Under the pieces are notes generated by a model that was not told the DNA's origin, did no database searches, and saw only the letters and a list, made by a program, of their open reading frames with translations. Of a stretch of 64,000 nucleotides of DNA, positions 21,607 to 32,154 are shown in pieces; the first letter of the stretch is position 1; each line of letters begins with the position of its first letter. The translations under genes were made by a program, and so were the position numbers. Where the stretch lies: positions 1,488,001 to 1,552,000 of the forward strand of contig CAUEEP010000933.1 of the NCBI GenBank assembly GCA_958450365.1, in the 5' to 3' direction. The stretch comes from Mesorhabditis belari (taxonomy: Eukaryota > Nematoda > Chromadorea > Rhabditida > Rhabditidae).

Positions 21607-21834
21607 ATGTAAGTGGAAAGGTGGTCTTGAAAGGGGAAAAATGTGCTTAAATCTTGTCGATCTCGTTGCTCGCATTTCCGTGATCCGTGATTTTGTAATT
21701 TGAGTGATTTCTATGAAAGCTTTTTGTTATTTTAAAGAAAATCGAATCAAATTAGAGTTCAAGGGGAAAGATTTGCATTTAAAAAGATGGGTTAAAGGGA
21801 TTCTTAAAGGGGCTCTTTGATTGGTTTTATTGGT

Positions 21835-21960
21835 TTTAATGATTTTATTGATTTTAATAGCTTTAATGATTTTATTCATTTTATTGATTTTAATGGTTTT
21901 AATGGTTTTAATGGCTTTATTGTTATTGGTTTTATTAATGATTTTATTGATTCAAATTAA
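21835..21960. repeat. Simple repeat of ATTTTATTG/TTTTAATGG
   Basis: A degenerate 9-10 bp repeat (ttttaatgattttattgat and similar). No gene. Confidence 0.9.
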
Positions 21961-22324
21961 TCTGTAGCTTCAATAAAATAGAATTTGTCATTGTCTCTTG
22001 TCTTCTCTCATTGTCAACCTTGATGCAACAGGGAATGAGCTGATAGTCAGACCATTATCTACGTATCCTTATTCTACTCAAATTTCTATAACTCTTCGAC
22101 CAAGACTGTATTTTTTCAATTTTTCAATTTTTTTATTTTTTCAATTCTTTATTTTTTATTATTCCAATACGGCTCCAATACGGCTACGAGCTGAAATTTC
22201 TTTGTGTTGGGCTATCCAATTTCAATCTTCTTTAGTATCATTAGATGCGCCAAGTCTTTCTCTGTCGATTGGTACAAAAACTATTTCAATTGGACGACCC
22301 AACACCAAGAAATACGGTTCCAAT

Positions 22325-22972
22325 ACGGTTCCTATTTTGATCTAATACAATTCCAATCCGGTTCCAATCCGGTTCTTTTTAGGGTTCCAATACGGTTCTT
22401 TTTAAGGTCCCAATACGGTTCCAATCCGGTTCCAATACGGTTCTTTTTAAGGTTCCAATACGGTTCCAATCCGGTTCCAATACGGTTCTTTTTAAGGTCC
22501 CAATACGGTTCCAATACGGTTCCAATACGGTTCCAATACGGTTCTTTTTAAGGTCCCAATACGGTTCCAATACGGTTCTTTTTAAGGTCCCAATACGGTT
22601 CCAATACGGTTCTTTTTAAGGTTCCAATACGCTTCCAATACGCTTCCAATACGGTTCTTTTTAAGGTCCCAATACGGTTCCAATACGGTTCTTTTTAAGG
22701 TTCCAATACGCTTCCATACGCTTCCAATACGGTTCTTTTAAGGTCCCAATAGGTTCCAATACGGTTCTTTTTAAGGTTCCAATACGCTTCCAATACGCTT
22801 CCAATACGGTTCTTTTTAAGGTCCCAATACGGTTCCAATACGGTTCTTTTTAAGGTTCCAATACGCTTCCAATACGCTTCCAATACGGTTCTTTTTAAGG
22901 TCCCAATACGGTTCCAATACGGTTCTTTTTAAGGTTCCAATACGCTTCCAATACGGTTCCAATACGGTTATT
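22325..22972. repeat. CCAATACGGTT satellite with TTCTTTTTAAGG spacers
   Basis: More than 40 copies of CCAATACGGTT or CCAATACGCTT, grouped in twos to fours between ttctttttaaggttcc or ttctttttaaggtccc spacers. A higher-order unit of roughly 50-100 bp is visible. Open frames (EPYWDLKKNRIGT) are by-products of the repeat. Confidence 0.95.
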
Positions 22973-23364
22973 CTTTTATTTTTTTCTTTTTTCTCTTTTT
23001 CTCTTTTTCTCAATAGAAATCATTAATATTCTTTTATTTTTTATTTGAAATAATCAAAGAATTCAATCCAATTACAAAAATTAACAAAATAACAAAAAAA
23101 AAAATTTTCCAATTTCAGCATTTTTCTACAACTTCTCGATCAAAAAAATCGCAAAATTGAAGGTATTTTTTTTTTTTAAATTACAATTAAATTAATTTGA
23201 ATTTAAAACGAAATTCATATTACTAAACGACTTTATTTATGCAAATTTCTTTAAACAACACCAGATAAAGACTATTTTCTTCGAATTTTTGATATTTTAG
23301 CCCTTTTTTTGCCCTTTTTTGCTCTTTTTTGCCCCTTTTTGCCCCTTTTTTTGACCATTTCACC

Positions 23365-23885
23365 TCAAATGAGACGATTTTGAGGGGAAATCTTGCTCAA
23401 AGTGAGCTAAATGAAAAATTCTTTTGCATTCTAGTCTAAGCTGGAGCTCACTGAAACTGTTGACAATTACAGAATTCTCGAAAGACAAAATTTTTGGTTC
23501 CTCATTTTCGTCGAAACGATTTTGAGAGAAAATCTTGGCCAAATCTCGCTAAATCAAAAATTCTTTTGCATTCTAGTCTAAGCTGGACATCACTGAAACT
23601 GTTGAAAATTTCAGAATTCTCGAAAGACAAAATATTTTTGATTTCACTTTTGCACAAACGATTTTGAGAGAAAATCTTGCTCAAATCTCGCTAAATGAAA
23701 AATTCTTTTGCATTCTACTTCAATCTGGAGCTCACTGAAACTGTTGACAATTACAGAATTCTCGAAAGACAAAATTTTTGGTTCCTCATTTTCGTAGAAA
23801 CGAGTTTGAGAGAAAATCTCGCTTAAATCAAGTCGAGCCAAGAAAATGTTCGTTTCAGTCGTCGATCTGGACGTCATCGAGGCGA
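23365..23885. repeat. Tandem ~142-bp repeat, four copies, one motif each
   Basis: The unit runs through 'aaacgattttgagagaaaat', 'ttcttttgcattctagtcta' and 'agctgga..tcactgaaact', with copies 142 bp apart (motifs at 23441, 23583, 23725, 23867). The middle bases of the motif vary (ggagctcac, ggacatcac, ggacgtcat). Confidence 0.9.
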
Positions 23886-24229
23886 ATTGTGACGGTGTTG
23901 AGAGTCGTCACCGTTAGAAATCGAATTTTCATCCCCCCGTCTACTCTGTGGTGTGTGCCGAAGACTCCCCCAGAAAAGCCCGCCCCCAGAACTCCATCCT
24001 CAAAAGTTCGTTTTGAAAAATGTGATTTCTGGAAAGCACACTAGCTATTAGACTGTAAAGAATGATTTTTTGGATAATTTTGAACACTTGAACCAAATTT
24101 TTCTTTGCCATTAGAATTTTTGTAAAATTTTACAAGAATTAGTCTAAGTTTTTTCTTTTTTTAACCATTCTGGAATACACATCATCGTTTAGATTCAAAA
24201 GAATCGACGTTTATCGTACTCTCGTACTA

Positions 24230-24312
24230 TCGTACTATCGACGACTTCTCTACGTACTTCTCCACTCACTTCCCGTACTTCCCGTACTTCCCGTACTTCC
24301 CGTACTTCCCGT
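24230..24312. repeat. CTTCCCGTA tandem repeat
   Basis: A run of 9-bp units CTTCCCGTA, with diverged 'tcgtactatcgtactatcg' units just before. No function is evident. Confidence 0.9.
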
Positions 24313-24764
24313 CTTCCTCTTCCCCTCAGCAAAAGAAAGAAAGACACCGGTGGTCGTATGCGATTGAGCGGTGATGTTTGGTGGTGAGCACGAGGGATTT
24401 TTTGGTGATCACAAATGCGATGAAGAGCCTCGCTGAGAATCGCCGCCGCCGCTCTTGTCGAATCCGTTTTCACTCTTTCCATCGCCTCCTCCTCTTCCCG
24501 AGCAACCACTTGCGATTTTCAGGTTCGAACTTAGATAGGGCTTACCTTAGATAGCTTAGCTCTAACTTAGATAGCTTAGCGAACTTAGATAGGGCTTAGC
24601 TCGAAGTACTGTAGCCTCTAACTAATCCCCAACCTCTAGCTTTAGTCCGTAGTCCCCCCAGAGTATTTCAGAAGTCAGACAAGGGGTACTGTAGATCATC
24701 TTGACCCTAGGAGGACCCTAGAGTACTAATGGAGTCATAAAGTAAATCTTAACATCAAAAACAT

Positions 24765-25061
24765 CTCTGTGACTTCCAGATAGACTATTCCAGACTACAG
24801 TAGGGCAGGGGGTACTGTATAAACAGATATCCTAGACCCTAGAGTACTCAGGGGTACTGTACCTACTGAAGGTTATGCTTTACAAGATCTGAAGATCAGA
24901 ATCATCCCTGTGACTTCCAGATAGACTATTCCAGTCTATAGTAGGGCAGGGGTTACTGTATGAAGAGATATCCTAGACCCTAGAGTACTCAGGGGTACTG
25001 TACCTACTAAAGATTATGCTTTACAAGATCTGAACATCAGAATCATCTCTGTGACTTCCAG
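24765..25061. repeat. Tandem 141-bp units upstream of the dbl-1-like exon
   Basis: Three motif copies at exactly 141-bp steps (24776, 24917, 25058), with 'gtagggcagggggtactgta' and 'agatatcctagaccctagag' recurring in each unit. The last copy's CTTCCAG doubles as the acceptor of the exon at 25062. Palindromic TACTGTA occurs several times. Confidence 0.85.
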
Positions 25062-28000
25062 ATGACCCCTTCGATCGCTCAAAACTTTCAGTTTCCCTTC
25101 TCATTCTCCTGATTTCCCTTCCGCTCTGTTTGGGGTCGGTCTCGGAGCTGAACGAACGAACGCTGAATTCGGGTAGGTCGAAATAAAGTCGAAAAATGGT
25201 AAATAAAAATCGAAATTTTCTCTAATTTCAGGATTCCTCAGCCAGCTAGGCGTTTTGAGTCGCCGAGACGGGTGGAATTCGCAAAACGCGCAAACAATGT
25301 CACAACAACAACCCCAAACACCCGTCCACCCGCAACCAACGTCGATTCAGTACTTCTATCCTCAAGTCAGTTTCGGATTTTTGCTTATCTGGAGGGCACA
25401 GAAGAGAAAAAAACCAAATTTGATAAGTTAGAGGCGAGTCGATCGACCAAGTAATCAGAAATTTTTCGGAACGTCAAAATCTTTAAAGAACTAAAACAAA
25501 TCAAGAAATTTGCATTTTATTTACGAATCCTGGAGGGCAACTTAGAATTTAATCAGAGAAATTTCGGGATACGGTGTCGAATTCTGATGTTGGGGTTGGT
25601 GGGTAATTGAACCAGCAGTTTCCTCGACATTTCGCGAATCAAGGTGAGCATTTTTCAACGTTTATTCGGCAATCTGGAGGTCACAACACGATTTTCTCCT
25701 TGGTTTGGGCTCAGTCTAGCTAGATTCTAAAGTTGGGGTGGGGGTTGGGTAATTGATCCGGCAGTTTCCACGGCCTTCCGCAAATCAAGGTAGGATTTTT
25801 TGACGTTTATTCGACGATCTGGAGGTCACAACACGATTTTCTCCTGGTTTGAGGGCATTCTAGCCATATTCTGGAGTTGGGGTGGGGGTTGGGTAATTGA
25901 TCCGACAGTTTCCTCGGCCTTCCGCAAATCAAGGTAGGATTTTTTGACGTCTATTCAACCATCTGGAGGTCACAACACGATTTTCTCCTGTCATTCTAGC
26001 CATACCGTCAATTTAGGAGATTCTGGAGGCGAACTCTGGTCTCGAGCTCTCATTCAACCTCTCGCGATCCAGCGAGCCAAATCCAATCGAGAAACCGACG
26101 AAGCTGTTGTTGCGATTGAATTTCAACGGCTGTGGAACAGTTCAAGTGCAACTTAAGGTAAAAACTCTCAAAAATTGACTTATCTAGACGATCCACAAAC
26201 TTCCAGAACCCCCCGCACCAGAACTGGACGATTTCCCCGAATCTCCTCGCTTCTTGCTCGAGTTCGACAAAAAGTTGGATCGATCTGGATGTCACTGAAG
26301 TGTTTCCCGGCAACGATTTGATGGTAGGGTTGAAAAGAGAAAAAGTGCGTTAGCTACCGTAATCTTGCCGGTTTTTAATTGCTAAAAGATGGAAAAACCG
26401 TAGTTTTCTAAAAACTGAACAAAGCTATCGTAACCAGACGATTTTCCGTTTAGCTCCAATTCACGCTCACGTTTTCGCCGTTTATTTATTTGTCGCGTTC
26501 GCGTGAGGGCGAGAAATACGCCTATTTGGTGGCTCAGTACGAAATCGCACCGACAAGTCGCTCGAAGAGATTGGCTGATGGTCAGTTATAAACATTTTTG
26601 GGCGATCTGGATGGCACACTATGCATTTGAATCATTTAAAACCTCGTCATACCAAAGTTTCAAAATGTCGATTGTACACCAACGTACCGAGTGATATAGC
26701 TTGACTTTAAAAACCTCATTTGAGCCAATGAAGCCTGTTTTGGGTGTTCTGGAAGGCAGGAAACATCTTGCTGCTTTTTTGGGGTGATTGGTTGCATTTT
26801 AGGAGACGAGTACATAAGGCACCAAATGACGGGGAGTAAAATCGAGATTAGCAGATTGTTTAACTACGACAAACAGTGTCCTGTGTTCCAGATCAGCCAA
26901 AAATAGGCTCATTTAGTTAAAACAAGGCTCCAGAGCTTGGTTCTAGTCCCAGCTACAAAGGAGTACAATTGACACCTTTAGAAATTTTAGAGAAACTAGG
27001 TTTTTGAATGATTCAATACATAGTGTGCGTTCCAGATCACCCAAAAATAAGCTCATTTAGTTGAAACAGGGCTCCAGAGCTAGGCTCTAGTCGCCGGTAC
27101 AAAGGAGTACAATTGACACCTTTAGAAATTTTAGTGTAATTAGGTTTTAAATGGTTCAATGCATAGTGTGCATTCCAGATCAGCCAAAAATAGGCTCATT
27201 TAGTTGAAACAAGGCTCCAGAGCTTGGTTCTAGTCCCAGCTACAAAGGAGTACAATTGACGCCTTTAGAAATTTTAGAGAAACTAGGTTTTTAAATGGTT
27301 CAATACATAGTGTGCGTTCCAGATCACCCAAAAAAACTGTTTCAGATGACCCATCGACGAGCACTCCCCAAGCACAGCAAGAGCGAAAGGGCAAAGGCAA
27401 GGGGAAAGGGCGAAAGCGGCCGGGAAAAGAAAAGATCGGTCACCACTCCCGACAACCGCATCGACGTTTGTGTCAGCGCGTCGATTTGTACGTCGATTTC
27501 AAGGAGTTGAATTGGGACGATTGGATCTTGTCGCCAAGTGAGTTTTCCGTAATGGTTTTTCGAAATTCTTCATTCTCACCAAATCCCTTTGCAAATCTCA
27601 TTAAATTGCTTGGTGACATCCAGCTTGGTCATTGTGATTCAAATCAAAGCCGGAGAGTTCTCGGAAATGGTGAAAATGAGTCAGAGTCGTGTCGTTGAAA
27701 AACACAATTTTCAAAATTCAAAAATTGCAAAACTGGATTTTTTATTTAATCTTGTGACATCCAGGATTTGCAATAAAAGTAGAAAAATTTAAATCGGAGG
27801 TGTTTAAAGTAGTGAAACGGAGTCGAACTCGAATTGTCAGAAAGAAATTTTTTTTAAAGGAAAATTGTAAAACTGGATTTTTATCTAATCTTGTGACATC
27901 CAGAATTTACAATAAAAATCAAAAAATCTAGATTCGAGCCGTTCAAAGTAGTGAAACGGAGTCGAACTCGAATTGTCGGAAAGAAATTTTTTTTTAAAGA

Positions 28001-28799
28001 AAATTGCAAAACTGGATTTTTTTATTTAATCTTGTGACATCCAGGATTTACAATAAAAATGGAAAAATCCAGATTTGAGTTGTTTACAGTAGTGAAACGG
28101 AGCCGAACTCGAATTGTCGGATTTTGACTCAAAGAAATCCAAATTTCCCCGTTTAGCAACTCATGGAATTTAAGAATTAAGACTATAGCCCATAAAGCCA
28201 TTACCTTTCAGTGGGCTACAACGCATTTATGTGTGTGGGTGAATGTCCAAATCCATTACCCGCTCGTCTCAACGCCACCAATCACGCCATTGTACAGTCA
28301 CTATTGAACAGGTTTGTCAAAACTCGTTCTGCTCAAGATCAAACTGCTCAAAAACTAAATCCTAAAACTCAGCACACCATTTAGCCTCAAAATCTTTCAA
28401 AATTTCCATTTTTTTTCCAATTTTCCCAAGTCGAAACGGGTTCAAGCCTCAAAAACGCTTCCAAGAATGAAAGCAGCGAAATAAAGTTCGAATTTGAGCG
28501 ATCTGGAACGCACACTAGTTGCTAATAATAAGAATTTGACATTAGAACGAGTTTTTAACTGATATACTGGAAATAGGTAATTCTCTCTTTCTAAAGAAAA
28601 GAAAAATCTAATTTTAGCCTTAATCCGGAGATCCCTGGACCGTGCTGTGTGGCCACCGAGACCTCAGCGCTCAACATTCTATACAAGTATGCTCATTTTT
28701 TGGCTTCCTATGCAAATTTCCTCTTTCAGAGATTTCAACAACACGATTCAAATCAAGAAATATGATGGAATGCGGGTGGAAGCGTGCGGATGTCGATAA
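25062..28799 (+). CDS. dbl-1: BMP-family TGF-beta ligand, dbl-1-like; first exon not found
   Basis: Exons: 25062-25172, 25232-25365, 26017-26157, 26207-26323, 26454-26580, 27346-27537, 28212-28311, 28618-28686, 28730-28799, all in frame. The first visible exon encodes a signal-peptide core ([17 protein letters not shown]). Prodomain pieces include [15 protein letters not shown] and [11 protein letters not shown] basic linker ([13 protein letters not shown]) holds the likely furin site. The mature domain carries all seven cysteines: [62 protein letters not shown]. This cysteine-knot layout, including the single Cys before the CC pair's partner needed for dimer linkage, is that of DPP/BMP2/4 and nematode DBL-1, which signals through SMA/MAB receptors in body-size and immune pathways. 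The start Met must lie upstream: the frame is open to a phase-1 acceptor at 25061. The symbol is by similarity; a paralogue is possible. Confidence 0.9.
25490..25985. repeat. Left arm of a dispersed inverted duplication
   Basis: Three ~144-bp units, each with 'gggtaattgatccggcagtt' and a reverse motif. Reverse-complemented, they match 28795-29140, including the unique phrase 'atttcgggatacggtgtcga' (25562) against 'tcgacaccgtatcccgaaat' (29063). Each unit carries GGATCAATTACCC on the minus strand, about 59 nt after CCAG. Confidence 0.85.
26870..27345. repeat. Tandem ~144-bp units in a dbl-1-like intron
   Basis: Four motif copies (26888, 27032, 27175, 27319) with 'ggctccagagcttggttcta' and 'aaaggagtacaattgac' in each unit. 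The array ends exactly at the next exon's acceptor. Confidence 0.9.
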
Positions 28800-29116
28800 A
28801 ATCGTGTTGTGACCTCCAGATGGCTGAATAAACGTCGAAAAATCCTACCTTGACTCGCGGAAAATCGAGGAAACAGCCGGATCAATTACGCAACCCCCAC
28901 CCGCAAACTTCAGAATTTAACTAGAATGCCCTCAAACCATGATAAAATCGTGTTGTGACCTCCAGATCGTCGAATAAACGCCGAAAAATCCTATCATGAT
29001 TCGCGCAAAACCCGAGGAAACAGCCGGATCAATTACGCAACTCCCCAACTTCAGAATTCGACACCGTATCCCGAAATTTCTCTGATTAAATTCTAAGTTG
29101 CACTCCAGGATTGATG
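26881..29116. promoter_or_regulatory. Motif cluster in dbl-1-like introns and 3' flank
   Basis: Copies at 26888F, 27032F, 27175F, 27319F, 27620F, 27761F, 27900F, 28041F, 28503R, 28816F, 28962F, 29105F. Intervals are 144, 143, 144, 301, 141, 139, 141, 462, 313, 146, 143. Confidence 0.85.
27590..28135. repeat. Tandem ~141-bp units related to 40.38-40.77 kb
   Basis: Four units in the intron between the mature-domain exons (motifs 27620, 27761, 27900, 28041). Shared phrases are 'gattcaaatcaaagccggag' and 'agtgaaacggagtcgaactc'. The same sequence in direct orientation lies at 40380-40770, where part of it overlaps an F-box-like coding exon, so these units carry a fragment of that exon. Confidence 0.85.
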
Positions 29117-29140
29117 AATTAAATGCAAATTTCTTGGTAG
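28795..29140. repeat. Right arm of the inverted duplication
   Basis: Begins at the dbl-1-like stop codon (motif 28816, 17 nt after it) and matches 25490-25985 in inverted orientation. Includes 'ggatcaattacgcaaccc' after each motif. Confidence 0.85.
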
Positions 29141-29219
29141 TTTTTAGTTTTTCAACATTTTTGATGTTCCGAAAAATTAAAAAAAAAATCGAATTTCCAC
29201 CGAAACAAAACGGGTAGTT

Positions 29220-29300
29220 TTTTAATAAAAAAATGATTTTTAAATGTAAATTCCATTTAAATGGAATTTACATTTAAAAATCATTTTAATTAAATGTAAA
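29220..29300. repeat. Short AT-rich palindrome
   Basis: 'aaaaatgatttttaaatgta' followed by 'aattccatttaaatggaatt' and the inverse arm 'tacatttaaaaatcatttt'. An almost perfect palindrome of about 55 bp. Confidence 0.85.
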
Positions 29301-29979
29301 TCTTTCCTTAATTTCCAATCAATTTAGCCATTTTTACGTTATTTTTTCTTCTTTTTTTTCAATTAAAGAATCTTTGTGATAAGCGTGTTTCTTGCGAGCA
29401 AATTTCTTCATTTTTTTGTGTTCATTTTCTCGATTTCTTTTCGATTTCCCAACAAAAGCGATGCGTTTTCTAGGGTTTCTGGGATGCACAACATCCAATG
29501 GAAATCGTAAAAAGCAAAAATTAACGAAATGCGAAAAAAACCATTTCCCATTTTGTTCGCAGCGACTTTTATGCGCTTAAATGAGAAAATTTTGAAAATT
29601 TTTTTTGACTAACCATCAAGCTGGATGTCATTTCGCATTTTAATCCAATTTTGAAAAGATTTTGAATCACTTTTGAAAATCGACATTTCCCGTCATTACC
29701 ATTTTGAATTAAAATTTCCTCTGAAAATTGCGAATTTTTGAATTTGAAGTGAATTTTTGGAAATCCTGGAACGCACAGCTACCGTTAGATTTATTTTTTT
29801 GAAAAAATAATGCAAAATAAAAAAAATCGATTTTGGACGAGTTTGGACGATTTTAGACCATAAAAAGTCAAAAATGCAAATTTTTGAAAAATTTGAAATT
29901 CTATTTTGCACTTATTTTCTTTCTGGCACTTTGCCAAATTACATTTTTTGTTTTTTTCATTTTTCATTTTTTATTTTTT

Positions 29980-30817
29980 GGGAGTGGGACAGATGCGACC
30001 CTTTTTTGCGCACCCGGACATTTGCGCACCTTTTTTTCCGCACCTTGCCCATTAGCGCACCTTTTTTCGTGTTTTAAAAAAGCTCTAAAAGCTAAATATT
30101 AACCAATTTCTATGACAAAAGTTCTTTTCTAGGTAATTTTAGGGCGTAGAATCGAAATTTTGACATATCAGAGCGTGTGGAACCATTTGAATTTGAAATT
30201 TGAAAGACAAAACGGGCTAGATCAAATTACAGAAAATTATCGATCCTTCTCTTTGTATAACTCCGTCCGTTCAGCCAGTTTCTAGAGCTAAGGCACACCC
30301 GCTTGGGGGCTTTGCTTTAGAACCCACGAGAAGTATTTTAAGCCTTGGTTTAAGCCTTAGACTCAGGCTTAGGCTCAAGTTCAGGCTCAGGCTTAGGCTC
30401 AGGTTCAGGTTCAAGTTCAGGCTTAGACTCAGGCTTAGGCTCAGGCTCAGGCTTAGGCTTAGTGCAAAGGCTAGCAGTAAGTCTATTTGGGTTTGAGCTC
30501 ACCCCCAATTTTCTGGATCTCAGCCAGTTCCTAGAGCTAAGGCACACCCGCTTGGGGTTTTGCTTTAGAACCCCAAGAACTCCTGTTAGAACCCGCGAGA
30601 AACCCACAAGCTCTGATATGGCAAAATTTCGATTCTACGCCCTAAAATTACCTAGAAAAACAACTTTTGGAATAGAAATTGGTTGATATTTAGCTTTTAG
30701 AGCTTGAGAGCTTTTTAAAACGCGAAAAAAAGGTGCGCTAATGGGCAAGGTGCGGAAAAAAAAGGTGCGCAAATGTCCGGGTGCGCAAAAAAAAGGTAGC
30801 ATTTGTCCCACTCCCCA
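29980..30817. mobile_element. TIR element carrying telomere-like repeats
   Basis: Inverted termini of about 180-190 bp. The left begins GGGAGTGGGACAGATGCGAC and the right ends gtcccactcccc. Both contain 'gcgcacccggacatttgcgc' in inverse orientation. The element is flanked on both sides by the direct repeat atttttcattttttattt, a plausible 18-bp target duplication. The interior holds two copies of 'cctagagctaaggcacaccc' and an array of TTAGGC-like hexamers (about 30358-30470). There is no transposase ORF. It interrupts an otherwise ~318-bp motif interval. Confidence 0.85.
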
Positions 30818-31097
30818 TTTTTCATTTTTTATTTCAGCGGTACAAATCTCGATCGTGATTTTGAATTTTTTGAGTTTTTTCTTTCTTTCTTTTACTTGTT
30901 TACCCCCAATTTTTATGCTCGTTTTACCGCTTGTGCCTTCCAGGAAAGGCATTGAATGCAAAAGTTCCACAAAACGAACCCCAAAATCCCTTCAAAAAAG
31001 CCCCCCGTCGAACTCAAACCGTCAACTTTTCCAGTTCAAATTTTTTTCTCTCGACTTTTTTTCGATTTTTCTTTTTTTCATTACCGCTTATGGGTTC

Positions 31098-31585
31098 CAG
31101 ATTGAGCGTTTTTGTGTTTGATTTTTTAAAATTTAAATTCTATTTCATTTTTTTTCGATAGATCTCGTTTAGTTGAGTCAATTCGGTGAATTTGTTTCAA
31201 AAAATTTCGAAATTTCAGAAATTTTCTTTTTTTTTGTTTATTTTTGTTTATTCGATTCTTGTCGTGCTTTTTTTGAGATTTTCCTTCATTTTTCGTTTCT
31301 TTACCAAATTTTTGCAGTTTTTAAAATAAATAGAGTCAACTAAAAAACGAGTTTTTGATAAAAATTTGCATAAAATAAGGAAAATGGCTAGAAAATAAGC
31401 CTTACGGTACTCTAAAAGGTATACGGTACTGTAGATGAGATTCGAAGAGCCTTAGATGAGCCTTAGAGTCGAACGACTGCTTCCGCTTTAGCAAAGAAAC
31501 AGGCCCAACACCTCCGCGCCTTTACAGGCAACGATTGCCGCCCGGCGTTCGCCTGAACACCTAGAAATTGAAATTTTTACCCGAT
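31098..31585. other. T-rich spacer, then start of a duplicated segment
   Basis: 31100-31380 is T-rich without a gene. From about 31490 a duplicate of the F-box gene segment begins. Confidence 0.5.
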
Positions 31586-31960
31586 CTGGAAGGCACATGA
31601 CCGTTTGGCGTCGAAATTTTCAGTCCTACGTTGATTTGAAAAATTTCGGATTTGGTCATTTCGGGACCACATCGATTTCTAGCCAACATTTCGTCCGTTC
31701 GTCGTTTTAACTTTTCAAATCGTTAAGCTGGAGGGCACAGCACAATTTGACGACTTTAGTTTGCCAAATTTCATTGAATTTAACGAAAAGACAAATTAGC
31801 TACCGTACCTTGTTTACAGTATCCCTCGAAAAAACGCCCTATTTTCACTGTTGATTATTTTTCGCTCGGGAAACGCGATCCTGGAATGCACAACGAATTT
31901 TCATCATTTTATCGCCCCACGAAAGTGATATTTATTTTTTAGCAGGTTTTTTAGCAAAAG
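31490..31960. pseudogene. Duplicate of an F-box exon end and intron (from 32.78-33.22 kb)
   Basis: The sequence 'gcgcctttacaggcaacgat' through 'atcgccccacgaaagtgata' repeats 32.79-33.22 kb with an offset of 1286-1287 bp, motif for motif (31586/32872, 31728/33014, 31881/33168). The 5' part corresponds to the start of the F-box exon at 32846-32667 but is truncated and diverged, so it is a broken exon copy lying downstream of the gene. Confidence 0.75.
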
Positions 31961-32154
31961 GTCACGTTTTAGAAAACGCTACCGTAACCCTAGAGCTTTT
32001 TCAGACAATTTTTCGTCAATTTTCAGACAATTTTTCCATCAAAATTCTTTATAACAACAAAAAAAATAAAATTCAAAAAAATAAAAAAAATATTCGTCAA
32101 AATTAAACCCGTATTTTTTTTCATTGAGGCAAGAGGAAAAAGAAATATTTGAAA

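Larger units (their letters stand above)
21607..23435. other. Gene-free region, largely simple repeat
   Basis: I see no exon. A 115-residue plus-strand frame at 21998-22345 has no recognisable domain, lacks convincing splice sites and runs into the satellite, so I do not call it. Near 23295-23352 there is a run of 'ttttttgccc' repeats. Confidence 0.5.
23436..26760. promoter_or_regulatory. Motif cluster reaching into the dbl-1-like gene
   Basis: Copies at 23441R, 23583R, 23725R, 23867R, 24029R, 24170R, 24776F, 24917F, 25058F, 25389R, 25530R, 25674R, 25819R, 25963R, 26285R, 26607R, 26749R. Intervals are 142 three times, 162, 141, 606, 141, 141, 331, 141, 144, 145, 144, 322, 322, 142. The 26285 copy lies inside a coding exon and 25058 is the splice acceptor of an exon. 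Confidence 0.85.

Noticed and set aside
22332..23013. Several EPYWDLKKNRIGT-type frames on the minus strand
   Set aside because: By-products of the CCAATACGGTT satellite.
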